Of a stretch of 64,000 nt of DNA, positions 32,921 to 44,123 are shown piece after piece (position 1 is the first letter of the stretch; each line of letters begins with the position of its first letter). Source of the DNA: Albugo candida (taxonomy: Eukaryota > Oomycota > Peronosporomycetes > Albuginales); NCBI GenBank assembly GCA_040437565.1, contig JBDOQK010000001.1, forward strand, positions 930,001-994,000, given 5' to 3'. The notes under the pieces are model-generated. The model made no database searches, had not been told where the DNA came from, and worked only from the letters and a program-made list of their open reading frames with translations. The translations under genes and the position numbers were made by a program.

Positions 32921-33382
32921 GTTTGTCGTTTTTGTCGAGCGCAGGTAGAGTGAGAGTATCGGTGGATGCAGCGGTTGTTTAACAAGCAGAAGAGGCGATG
33001 TGTTTCATATCTCCCCTATTTGGCAAAGGTGATGGCCCTACAGGACTATCGAATCCACAAAGCTCTGAATGAATGTATCGAATATGTAAAGCCATGGCGC
33101 ATCCAATGATATACGTATTCGTATTTTAGGTGCTTGTCCATAGAGCATGTCCCAATGCATCGCACCTTTACTGAATATTTGAACGAATGCAACTTTCTTA
33201 AAAGCCTATCATAGACATACACAGATGGATGCTAACGTCGTGTCCAATTAGCATTTTCTAGTATATAATTTACATTGGCTCTAGTATTCCGCCATCTCCA
33301 GAAATCTAAGGCTCCCAATTGGAGAGTGAGAAGTGAAAGGCCAAAAGTTAGTGTTGCATTCTTCATGCGCTGACCTGGCATC
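32921..33382. other. Intergenic, one tiny ORF
   Basis: A 462 bp space between two minus-strand genes. It contains the promoter of the mucin-like gene's neighbourhood and a 49-codon frame at 33232-33381 that starts 2 bp past the GPCR-PIPK stop (listed separately). No other structure seen. Confidence 0.4.
33232..33381 (-). CDS. Possible 49-residue hydrophobic micro-protein (weak)
   Basis: ATG to TAG, 49 codons, directly after the GPCR-PIPK stop codon. An internal Met starts a signal-like stretch (MKNATLTFGLSLLTLQLGA) followed by a Trp/Arg/Asn-rich tail. It could be translated from the same transcript's 3' region, a separate micro-gene, or chance. No family recognised. Confidence 0.22.
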   Translation of the reverse strand: MPGQRMKNATLTFGLSLLTLQLGALDFWRWRNTRANVNYILENANWTRR

Positions 33383-36370
33383 TCACAGATGATAATCAAT
33401 TCCTTCATAACTACTCGCATAATCTCCTTCATATTGGCGTACGGGTTCCATGGAAAGATCTTTGCTTGTTTTCTTTCCAGCACGAAGATTACTGGAGATT
33501 GAGCTGTTTATCTCTTCCAAAATGGCAACACTGGATCGTTGCATAATAATTTCATCATTCATTTGACCAGAAAGCACGTCAGAAGGCGGCAACAAATGAG
33601 CGGGAAGTGGGATGGAGTCAGATTCTGGAACATCAATGTCCATGTGCATACTTTGCTGGATGAATGGAGAGCTGCCTGGTTCGATCGATGATTCAATACC
33701 CAGAATGTCGGCCATTTTGGACTGAAATCTTACTTTATACAAATTGGGCTCCAAAGCAGATAAACCATCACCATCCACTCGCTTGACCACAATTTTGAAA
33801 AGTCTCTCCATACGCTTTTTCAGTGTCCATGTTTGCAAAATGTCGATCACTCCAAGATGATAATAAGCTGGACCAACGACCGTATTCGCTAGCCGCATGC
33901 CACCACGAGGCATCTGACGGCGTGAGGAAGATGCGGGATAAGCGCATTCCAAGTCTCGACTTCGTCGAGATGGAGCTTTCAGTCTGCGATGCTGCATTCC
34001 TTCACCCTTGCTCTGGGTAGAGAGATACGTAGAAACGCGTCCTTTTCCGCGAACACGCTCATTACCAGTAGTATTAGCATTTTGTTTTCTGTGATCAGAG
34101 TCATCTTTCTGCGTGTTTTTGATTGTATCATTTGCAGCATCGTCATCGAGCGCATCGTCTACCATATACTCATGTTCGTGGACACCCATCAGCAGTGAGT
34201 AGTCCATTATGCCAAAGGAGCAAAGTAGTTCGCTGTCAGCACACAACTGCTGGTACAATCTCCGAGACTCATCTCCGTTTAGCTTGAGCTTTTGCGTGAG
34301 ATCTGGGTCTTTCAAAACCACATTGGGTTCATGGCTGTTAAGTCTCTCTGGACAGACAATATCGTTAGCACATGCGTTGCTCATATATGTGTACTTGCGA
34401 TTGCAATGTCGACATGTCACACGTTTTCCTTTCTTTGGCAAGTCGGCATTTCGATTCACCCAGGATCCCTTTATATCATAGCGGTAATGGATCACATGGT
34501 CAATATCGAACAGGTTGGCCATGACAACGAAATAAAAGTTCTTTCGGTATAATTCCAAGCAATGACAGCCATAGAATCGCGTCAATAGCGAAGTTGGATG
34601 CGTGCACAAATACTCTGCATATTCTTGAGCAATTTGTCGTAAGAAATCACATTCTTCTTTGCTCATACTTTTTACAATGAGTCCACCGTCTGCTGAGAAA
34701 AACATAAAAGCTCCACTTGCTCCTTCACTGAGTCGCTCTTTTGCAGTCGAAGAAAGCGATCGCAAGTACGTTTCATTTGTGACACCAAATCGTTCACGAA
34801 TTCGTTTGAATGTGTGTGGCTCATAATCGTGAAACGTTTTTGTGTGCTTTGATGGATTTGCTTTTTTGTCAGCTGACTTGCCAGGCTCGCCTTCCAAGGT
34901 CTGAGGTAATAATGCTAATTGTTGGACACGTTCAGTACGTGCGAGATGGTGCGCAGTCTGCACCGCTTGAACCATTCCGGAGGTTGTGTAGTACAAAACC
35001 TCTTGCCTCAATGCCGCATTGACCGCCGGACTCAGGTCGATTTCGCTCTCAAAGACACTCTCTTTAATCGATTTGGTAAAGTGACTCCATCGAAAATCAT
35101 TCAATACAAACCAAATAACAAGATCGACATACCCTTTGCCAGCAATCAGAAAATTCAATAACTCTCTCGTGAAACGATCTCGATGGATGATTTTGTGGGA
35201 AAGAAATTTGATGTAAACGATTCCAGTAACAATCCAGTAAAATGTGACTGCGAATACGATGAATCGCGCTCGATTGATTGATTGGACACGAACAGCATAG
35301 GTTTCTGACATGCCATCACTCAGTCGATTGCATGCCCAAAGCCATACGGCAATGCCGAGCACAATGATAATCGCCATCCAGATATAGAAAAATGCCCAGC
35401 TGATAAAATTCGCATTTCCAGCTTTATAATCACTGGGAAAATTGTCAATGACTTTAGAGTTGATTGCACACGTAGATGGTCTATCGGTTGGTAGATTTCG
35501 GAATGCATTTGTCCAGCAAATTCCTAAGTCAGAGTAACCAGCCCAATCGTCAGTCGTGGCAAGTAGGCCTCCAAAAATGAGTCCCATACCCCAGCAAAAT
35601 ATGTGGAAAAATCGAGTATTCCGTTTAAAGTCCGTGAAAGGATTCGTCAAACTCATCAGTAAGTTGAGCGTCATGCACAAAAACCAGCATTCTGCGGCGA
35701 TCAATGAGAACTCAAAAAAGCCTGCAAATACGCTACAAGCCTGTCCCGCATTACTGGCGAGTGCGCATCCACACTGCCAAGTATCAGGATTGCATAATGG
35801 TACGCAGTCATAAAATAAGCACTGAATAAACTGTTGGGCAGAGAGCTGAACGACGAAAAAGGCATCTGCTATAGTACGCCAGAACACCAATGGATTGGGA
35901 TGCTGACGGTAACTGCGAACGCTAATGTATGACAATATCACGAAAGATACAGAGAAGGCTGATAAAATTGCACCCCAAATGATCCCTGGAGATAAATTAC
36001 GATACTGTTGAGTGAGACTCATCATAAGAGCAATCACGAACGCTAGGAACATGATGAGCTGGAACAATCGTGTCGATGAAAGAAAGCAATTTTGCAAGCC
36101 TAACATCGCTCGTAAGCGTCCGGTAGACTGAGACGGTAGTCCCCATTGATGAAAGCTTGGTGTATTACTGCTACTCGTATCGGTGTTGCACGGAAGATGG
36201 CTATCCTGCAATCTCTGCATGGATCGAGGACAACTCGTCGAATCTGCAGTTGCACGTGATGTTTTCTCGGCAAAGCTGTCTTCCATGCACGTTTCATCAC
36301 TCTTTTCAGCTTGCATATATCGAAGCTGATAATTGTTGATACGACTGGAAGTTGTAACCGGTAGGTCCAT
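33383..36370 (-). CDS. GPCR-PIPK: seven-helix receptor fused to phosphatidylinositol phosphate kinase
   Basis: A single exon of 995 residues. Seven hydrophobic helices span about residues 103-425 (for example RLFQLIMFLAFVIALMMSL, FFYIWMAIIIVLGIAVWLW). The extracellular loops contain paired cysteines. A PIPK catalytic domain fills about 510-930: GASGAFMFFSADGGLIVKS (nucleotide loop and Lys), YRYDIKGSWVNR (DLKGS-type motif), GIMDYSLLMGVHEHEY, and VIDILQTWTLKKRMER. It should make PIP2 from a PIP at membranes under receptor control; the ligand is unknown. A CxxC plus two-Cys insertion follows the DIKGS motif (CRHCNRKYTY, then SNACANDIVCP), and a basic low-complexity insertion of about 100 residues follows the MDYSLL motif. 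This fusion class is characteristic of oomycetes. Confidence 0.93.
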   Translation of the reverse strand: MDLPVTTSSRINNYQLRYMQAEKSDETCMEDSFAEKTSRATADSTSCPRSMQRLQDSHLPCNTDTSSSNTPSFHQWGLPSQSTGRLRAMLGLQNCFLSSTRLFQLIMFLAFVIALMMSLTQQYRNLSPGIIWGAILSAFSVSFVILSYISVRSYRQHPNPLVFWRTIADAFFVVQLSAQQFIQCLFYDCVPLCNPDTWQCGCALASNAGQACSVFAGFFEFSLIAAECWFLCMTLNLLMSLTNPFTDFKRNTRFFHIFCWGMGLIFGGLLATTDDWAGYSDLGICWTNAFRNLPTDRPSTCAINSKVIDNFPSDYKAGNANFISWAFFYIWMAIIIVLGIAVWLWACNRLSDGMSETYAVRVQSINRARFIVFAVTFYWIVTGIVYIKFLSHKIIHRDRFTRELLNFLIAGKGYVDLVIWFVLNDFRWSHFTKSIKESVFESEIDLSPAVNAALRQEVLYYTTSGMVQAVQTAHHLARTERVQQLALLPQTLEGEPGKSADKKANPSKHTKTFHDYEPHTFKRIRERFGVTNETYLRSLSSTAKERLSEGASGAFMFFSADGGLIVKSMSKEECDFLRQIAQEYAEYLCTHPTSLLTRFYGCHCLELYRKNFYFVVMANLFDIDHVIHYRYDIKGSWVNRNADLPKKGKRVTCRHCNRKYTYMSNACANDIVCPERLNSHEPNVVLKDPDLTQKLKLNGDESRRLYQQLCADSELLCSFGIMDYSLLMGVHEHEYMVDDALDDDAANDTIKNTQKDDSDHRKQNANTTGNERVRGKGRVSTYLSTQSKGEGMQHRRLKAPSRRSRDLECAYPASSSRRQMPRGGMRLANTVVGPAYYHLGVIDILQTWTLKKRMERLFKIVVKRVDGDGLSALEPNLYKVRFQSKMADILGIESSIEPGSSPFIQQSMHMDIDVPESDSIPLPAHLLPPSDVLSGQMNDEIIMQRSSVAILEEINSSISSNLRAGKKTSKDLSMEPVRQYEGDYASSYEGIDYHL

Positions 36371-36869
36371 TGCAATAAACTAAATATCACCGTTTGTAAT
36401 CACAACTTTTGTTCCGTGGTCCAGAACGGCACCGTTCTTTCCTGGTTGTCTAGTACCACAATTGTGTCTCAGTACTGGAAATATAAACAAGTACTGGATA
36501 AACGTTGGAAACTCTTGGCAACAATGACACAATAAATACTACTTGATGAACAAGTCAGAAATGGCATAAATTGCAGCTGACTCTTTTTCTATTATTAACA
36601 AATGATGACTCAATAAAAACCATCACGACCAATCAACGTCTATTTATTGCATCGTTGCTTATCTGTCGTGGTAGAGGAATTCTGATACCTTGTCTTATCA
36701 TACAGCAATTATTACCCTTTCGTACTTAGACTAAGCCCTGTAACCTATCTAGAGCTGTACTTTATCGCCATTGCCTTTCCATCTCCCGTATACTCGATGA
36801 TTATATCATAGCATGATCGATGATAATTTTTATTGTCTTCCAACGCGATGTATCCTATGCGTTACGCGC
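36371..36869. other. Intergenic, nothing seen
   Basis: A 499 bp AT-rich space between two minus-strand genes, expected to hold the GPCR-PIPK promoter. No gene or repeat recognised. Confidence 0.4.
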
Positions 36870-38984
36870 TCACATTTGATGGATAACGCCTGCAAGCATG
36901 CCGCAAAACAGTTTTAAAACTTCTATGGTGAATTCATCTCGCCATGATGTCTCAATTTCGTTTTGTGACTGATCGAAATGAACAGGAGCGTCGCGTGTAA
37001 TTTGTATCACTCCGAGCAAAAGCATCGGTTCCCAAATCGATGAAATCGGTGCGAGAACGATTCCGCTTGTACCTGGCTCCAAGTCCACGACATCATTGTA
37101 GCACGGTTTCTTCTGTGGATCCTTTACCATGCAAATTTCACGGCCCTGTCTTTGTATCATTACTTCACACAGGCTTGAACCAGCCTTCACGCTCATTTTT
37201 TGCGTAAACAATCTGCTCTCACCGTTTCGATGTTTTGCATTCACATACCACAAGTGACCTGCTTGTCGACGATCTAATAGAAAAATGCGAACATTTCCAC
37301 TTCCGAGAATTTCAGCGCAAAATCGCTCACTGTGTATCAATAGCTGCTCGTCAATGGAATGAGATTTCAGCTCCAAATCACTGCCACATTTTTTTGCCAA
37401 TTCTGCGGGAAAACGGAGAAGACGTAATGCGACATCTTTATTCCTCTCGTAATGACTCTGTTCTTTGCATTGTGCAGACGTAATTCCGGCTTCTATGGCC
37501 AAAAAAGTCGCGACAATTTGCTCCACCAAAGTGAACGGCTTCCGATGCAAAGAATTCCAAATTCGTAAAACCCCCACAACAGATTCGGTTGATTTTGAGC
37601 AGTTTTGGCTCATAATCGGAACGCAAAGAACCTCTTTTGATTTTGTACCGCTGAGCGTGTCACATGCCGCGTGATACCGCAAATCCTCAAGAGCTTTTGG
37701 AACATTTAATGGCTTGCGGTGTTTGGCTGTATACCCGACAAACCCTTTGTCGACGTCGAGGGGCCAGCAAACTTGACCGTGCTCATTGCTGTGACGTCCC
37801 ATTGCCCGTTCAGAATCGATTTCAAAGTAAGCGGCATATTGGCAATGCAGCAGGGTGCAAGTACGCTGTAAAAGCCTGAGCCATAGAAAGTAAGAAAAAA
37901 CTCAGGTGGTAGCATGGGATGATTCGTACCGCTGCATCATCTTGGAGACATCAAGTGAACAAGGTAGGTCCATGCAGCTTTGTAGCCATTTTTTCAATAA
38001 AACAGCCAGCTGAAGCGCTGACGACAAACTATCGTGTGGATCCGTTTTTTCCAAAATGCTGAGCATTCGAGAATCAATGTGCTGTCCGCTTTGAAGTATT
38101 TTCTTGTAACTCGATGAAAAATGCATTTTTGAATTCCCACTCGCTATCTGAACCTCTTCATTTCGCTCTTTGTGCACCAAAACCTCACCATTTCCACTCG
38201 ACTCGACCTGTAAGCTCTCCAATTCATCATGCAAATCCGAAATCAAGCGCTCTTGTGTAGCAATCCGTGTCTTATCTTGACGATATCGCTGCTCAAAATT
38301 GCGTAATTTACGATCAAAATCATGATTTTCTTTACTGAGTGTCTTTATAAGCGTCATTTGCTGCTCCATCGTCATATTGTTTTCGCCGTTGGATGCACAC
38401 GTCGATGTGAGCATCAGAAGTTTCTCATTCGCGGCAGCACAGCGATTTGACAGCTTATCGACTTGAATCTGCTTCATCCTCGCATTTTGTCCGAGTTCCT
38501 GGAGAAGTATTTGTCGTTCACGCAACGTGTTTTCAATAAATACTCTCCGCGATCGAAGCTGTTCATTCTTCTTCTCCATCGTGCCAATGTATCGACGAGT
38601 GTGATGCAATTCATCTTCGAGTTTGATAATGCGTTTCTGCAACGATAAAATCAAATGGTCTTTATCTGCGGTGGAATCGAGCTCCAGTGAAGTGGAAGAA
38701 GCGAGTTTTCTCGAAAGTAATGCATCATTTAGAGGTTTCAACTTCCCCTCTAACGGATAAACGCCCAATATACTCCGTTCTGCTCGCTTCTTCATCGATG
38801 CGTACACAAATTCGCTCGTCACATTGGAAGACGGAAGCTTTGGGGTCGAAAGGCTTGGAGTCAAACCATACATTCGGTCGTTTTCCTGGGAATGATTGAC
38901 GGGATCTGACATGCAATTGACACTGTAGAGCTCTGGAATGCAGTGCTTGGGAGCGTTACAGCGCTGATAAATCGCGTTCGTCAT
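36870..38984 (-). CDS. Coiled-coil protein with two GAF domains
   Basis: Two exons from the right: 37930-38984 and 36870-37875, 686 residues. Residues about 110-275 form a long coiled coil (KRIIKLEDELHHTRRYIG, ERQILLQELGQNARMKQ). The second exon carries two GAF-like domains: the first near LLHCQYAAYFEIDSE, DKGFVGYTAKHRKPLNV and KEVLCVPIMSQN; the second near NVRIFLLDRRQAGHLWYV and GTSGIVLAPISS. GAF domains bind cyclic nucleotides or other small ligands, or simply dimerise. No catalytic domain follows, so this may be a sensor or adaptor. The donor at CAGCG|gtacga and acceptor ctcag|GCTTTT restore the GAF frame. ATG at 38984 is the first Met; a downstream ATG (MSDPVNH) is possible. Confidence 0.8.
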
Positions 38985-39083
38985 AAAAATAGAGCTCACG
39001 CTCGGTAGATGAGGTCTCGTTGCAGGAGAGATGCAGTGAACAAAGCCAACTCGTTCTTCATGTCTATTTATTGAATCAAATTA

Positions 39084-42000
39084 TCACTTGTGAGTTTCTC
39101 GGTGTCTAAAAAGCTGTTCTCGACATATTTCTCGCATTCGTACATAAAGCTCTGATTCGTGATGTAGAGCCAACTTTCGTTCTTCTTGTTGGACAGCGAT
39201 TTGTGTGCGTTTGTGCCACAATCGATACTGCGCATACGCTTGTTCGCAGAGCATTTCATACCCGTAGACGATCGCATGCTTTGTAGGGCTTTTCATGCTC
39301 AAAAGAGCCTCCAACATTGGTGTTATCGGAGGATTATACGCAGCATCCAAAACAATCATTTCGCAGTCTGATTCCATGAGATACCGCGGAAGGATAAAAC
39401 CTGCTGTAGACGGAATGGTTCCAATGATAATATCAGCAAAAGGAATACTGTTTTCGGTCAATTCGGCCACAGGAATTGCTCCAAAACGTTTGGCAATATC
39501 ACAAGCTTTCTCAAATGTGCGATTGTAAATGTAAAGTGTCCCAACTCCAAGCTGACACATCGCATACGCTGCGGCCATCGATGTACCGCCAGCACCAATT
39601 ACAAGCGCTCGCAATTCCGATGTCGCTTTCGGCTTCCTTTGAGCGTGCAAACGTCGTGCAATAGGACGTATCATTCCAATCCAATCCGTATTTTCTCCTT
39701 TCAAATGAACGCCAGTCACACGATCGTGGCGAAGAATGGTATTAACCGCTCCAATGGCTCGTGCTGCTGGAGATATCTCGTCCAGTAGATTCATGACATG
39801 GATCTTGTGAGGAATCGTCACTGACGCACCTCCAAAAAACGTACGATCTTTAAGTATTTTCTCAATGTCCGCGACATGAATTGTCTCAAAAAGCTGATAC
39901 TCAAACGGAAGATTGTGCGCTTGGAAACCCGCATTGTGTATCGCTGGTGACGGTGACATGCTAATCGGCGATCCAAATAGATAGAATGTACGAGCTAATG
40001 AACGTCGGCAATCAGCCGATTAAGACACAAGAGCCTGAAACATCTCTCGTACCTGGAAATATGCCGAGCGCACTCCTCAGATCGATAATCTCCTTCACAC
40101 TCAATTGTCCGGGTGCCGCAGCTTTCGGTAGTTTTGGATGTGTGACTGGCGTCAGAATCGAATTCAAAACGCGAGATAATTTTCCTTGTTCTGTCGTACA
40201 AAGCGCTATCACAGGAAGACAGTGATCCCACTCGTTGAGGCAATTCTGAGCAATCTGATGGATCAAAAGCGCATCATCGACGCTAAAGGCCTTGACGACG
40301 ACTTTGACCACTTGCACGTCGCCGGAATGATACGCAGATTTAAATATCGATACGATTTCTTCCTCGCTCAATGAAGCATCCATTTCAACTGCGTGGAAGG
40401 AAGCAATGACAGCCGAATGATTTCGACATCGAATCAGTTCCGTACGATAGGAATGCGACCAACAGACTTCCATGTCCACAAACTCACACGCAAGCCGTAC
40501 TGCCAGATGGAGTAAATCAAACATCTCTTCCTCTTTATCATTGGGAAAGTGACCGCCTTGCGCTTCCGATCGAACGGTAAAAATGATAGGAAGTCGCGTA
40601 AGATTTCGCAATACAGACACTTGAGACGAAACAAACGCTGCATCTGTGCTTTTCAAAAGATCCACACGAAGCTCAATGGCATCAACGCCTTCCACAAGCT
40701 CTGGAAATTGATCTATCGATTCTGTAATGTCAGTAAATGTCGTCGAAAGGAAGAACGAATTCTCCACACAAATTCGGCTGTGATCAAAGCTGTACGGAGT
40801 GTTTGGAAGCACGACGCCGAGAAATTGGACAAAGCTATCGGTGCAGAATTCGACGTTGGAAGTGGTTATGGAGTCGCTTGGCGTCTTCTTCGGATGCGCG
40901 ACAACAAACTCAAAAGCACTGGCGGATTCATACAGCGATTTTCGATGTTCCCACACGGCTGCGTGTGGACTTGCAAGCGCTGGACGCGTGGTATCCGCTG
41001 CTTGGCAGTCGAGGTACGCTACCAGAGACTCCATATCATCGTGTCGAATATGAACGACATAATCATATTGAGAAAGCGCTGAAAGAACCTGAGGATTCTC
41101 GACGACGCCACCACCACATGCGATCACTGTGTTTGTGGGCGGATCCGATAGCAATCGAAGCATCAATCGTTTCTCATGCTGACGAAATACATCCCATCTA
41201 CCTCCATGCTCGGCCACAAACGCTGATATCGACTTCCCAAACTCCTTTTCCAACTCTTTGTCGGTATCCACTATTTTCATTTGGAGCTTCACGGAAGCAA
41301 ATGTGCCTAACGTCGACTTCCCACTGCCTCGCATTCCAATCAGAAACACTGCCGGAACTACTTTTCCATCTATTTGTGTATCGATCGCCACTGTCGACGT
41401 CGCTGTGGACGCAACTGCGCAAACATGAAGCCCCAAATGTCCCTGTAAATGATCCCAGAATTCCGGATATGTTTTCTCTGTGCAATTTTTATCTGTAATG
41501 ATAATATTTGGTACATACGCTCCAAGCACCGCAAAACTCATCGCGATACGATGATCGTTGTGACAAGCGATTTCTGCTGCTATCAATTGTGTGAGATCGC
41601 CATTCGTTCCTTTGACCCACATGCCGTCCTCAAGCTCTCCGCATTCGACGCCGAGTTTCCCGAGCTCTGTGATCATCACTTCGATACGATTGCATTCTTT
41701 CACACGCTGATTCGTAATGCCGACGATTTTCGTAGTTCCATGCGCTACAGCAGCAAGCACTGCTGCTGTCATGAAAGCGTCTGTCATCGTTTCCATATCG
41801 AGACACTCGATCGCTTGGAGAGAAACATTGGAAGGAGGTCCCCGTACAGTTGTCGTCGTGTTTGTTTGACTCGTTTCACAGCCCATTGCTCGTAATACTG
41901 TGTGGAATGACGCATCACCTTGCACGCTGGTGCTTCCTAACGCTTCTACAACGACTTGACCGCCTGTAATCGCCGCTAATGCCAGCGGATAACTCGCAGA

Positions 42001-43932
42001 GGACGCATCGACTTCCACTTGAAAACTCGATGGATTTTGATACGTTCCTTTTGGAATACAAAATCGATTTTTTCCTTCTCTTTGAACGCACACGCCAAAT
42101 GCTTTCATGAGTTCGATTGTCATGAGAATGTAAGGGAGTGAAGTGATCTCTTCTTCTTCCAATTCCAACACAACAGATGTCTCGGCGTAAGGCGCATTGA
42201 TGAGAATGGAAGATACATACTGCGAGCTGATTTTTGCAGCGAGTCGAATATCGCCACCTTGAAAGCCTGTGTACTGAATCGCCAGCGGTAGACAGCCTTC
42301 ATGCACGCCTGTGTACTGGATAGAACATCCATTTTCCTTGAGAGATTCCACAAGCGGTCCAATCGGACGTTCCTGCATTCGACGATTCCCAGTCAGAATA
42401 AGTCGACCCAATTCGTTCTCACGTCTTTCAGCTTGGACGAGCGTCATTGTGGTCGTTAGAAATCGTGCAGCAGTGCCGGCATTGCTCAAATAAATCTCAT
42501 GCCCATCGTCGAGCTTCTTGAAGGTTCCTCCTGTTCCTTGGACAACCACAACGGTATCATTCTCTTCCCAGCTGAATGCAGCTCCTATTTTACTCAGCGC
42601 GTTCATCATCACTTGTGTGTCTTCCGAATGCAATAACCCAGAGATTCGACAGATTCCTTCCCCCAAAGCTGCCATTAGAAGAACGCGATTCGAGATCGAT
42701 TTTGACCCGGGAACGCGAATACTTCCATTTGCTTGCGTTCCATTTTGCATCACAATTTGCTTCTCCAAAACCAAACGAATTTGAGCATCGGACACAGCGG
42801 TTGTGTACGCGGGCGCCGATACCACTGAACCGATGGATTTCAGTACGACAATGCGTTTCAATCCTTTCCCATTCTTTTTATCAATTTCCATTTTTGCAAG
42901 AACGTGATCGACATTAACATTTTCTGGAGCTTGTATGGGAAGCCCATACTCCTGGAGACAGCATCGTAGACGACCTACCGTCGCTGAACTGCATTTTCCA
43001 AGTCCTCGAGCAATCTCAGCCTCTCGTAACATTCCTATCGACACGCATTCGCCATGGAGATACTGAGGCTGAAGCAAGGCTTCGTACCCGTGTCCAATGG
43101 AATGCCCGAAATTCAATATCGCACGTAAACCTCGCTCTTTCGCGTCGTGTGTGACAACGTGTGTCTTCACATTGACAGCCATCCGTACAATTTGCTGAAG
43201 TAATTCCAAATTCGGTCTTACAAACGGACTATTGCGATCTTTTCCTAAAATCTCATCCGAATGGCTTTCTAATAATTCGAACAAATTCGGGTCAAATATC
43301 GCGCCAGCTTTAATGATTTCAGCCATTCCATTGACAAATTCCCGTCGTGGTAGTGTCTTTAACACAGTCAAATCCACATACACGCATTGTGGCATGTAGA
43401 AAGACCCCAGTAGATTCTTCCCGAATGGACTCACATCGATGCCTGTTTTCCCGCCAATGCTAGAGTCCACACCCGCCAGTTTACTGGTGGGAATTTGGAT
43501 GAATGGGATCCCTCGCATGTACGTCGCGGCAATGTATCCGCTCAGATCGCCAACAACACCACCACCGAGCGCGATAATGCATGCATCACGATGGAATCGA
43601 TTGGGGAATAAAACGTGATCTTCGATGTATTCTTTCATTTCACGCGATTTGGATGCTTCTCCTGGTGGAATGGCGTGGATATACACGTGTCGGGTATGCG
43701 GAACGGATTCTCGGGACGCCATAATCTCTTGCTCGAGCATACTTTGCAATGGGTAGCCATATAGTGATACTAAATTTGTGTCTGTGAGGATGAGATAGGT
43801 GGAGATAGAGGCATTCGAGGCAAGTATATCCCGTGCAAGCCATCCCGAATCTAGCAGATCCTTCCCCAGTATGATATCATAGCGTGTAGACTCACTGGCG
43901 CCTTGACAAACGACGCGATCAATCGTAGCCAT
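39084..43932 (-). CDS. ARO1: Pentafunctional AROM protein (shikimate pathway)
   Basis: Two exons from the right: 40053-43932 and 39084-39994, 1596 residues, close to fungal Aro1 (about 1580). Domains in order: dehydroquinate synthase (LAGVDSSIGGKTGIDV), EPSP synthase (PGSKSISNRVLLMAAL, LSNAGTAARFLTT), shikimate kinase (LIGMRGSGKSTLG), type I dehydroquinase (ELRVDLLKS, the His in ASFHAVEMD and Lys in QVVKVVVKAF), and shikimate dehydrogenase (MSPSPAIHNAGF, ASVTIPHKIHV, GENTDWIGM, VIGAGGTSMAAAYAM). Together they carry out five consecutive steps from DAHP to EPSP toward aromatic amino acids. The single intron (39995-40052) falls exactly between dehydroquinase and the dehydrogenase; the phase-1 junction gives FPARTFYLFGSPIS. 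All active-site motifs look intact. ATG at 43932 (MATIDRVV) is the first in frame. Confidence 0.95.
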
Positions 43933-43972
43933 CCGCTTTTTGAATTCCGTGGTCACTATCTTTCACTTATCA

Positions 43973-44072
43973 NNNNNNNNNNNNNNNNNNNNNNNNNNNN
44001 NNNNNNNNNNNNNNNNNNNNNNNNNNNNNNNNNNNNNNNNNNNNNNNNNNNNNNNNNNNNNNNNNNNNNNNN
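43973..44072. other. Assembly gap
   Basis: 100 N just upstream of the AROM start. Unlike the other gaps, no duplicated flank is visible, so sequence of unknown length may be missing between AROM and the H+-ATPase gene, including the AROM promoter. Confidence 0.9.
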
Positions 44073-44123
44073 TACTTTAAGTATAAGTATTAGATGAAAA
44101 TAAGCAATTCAGAGTATATGCAT

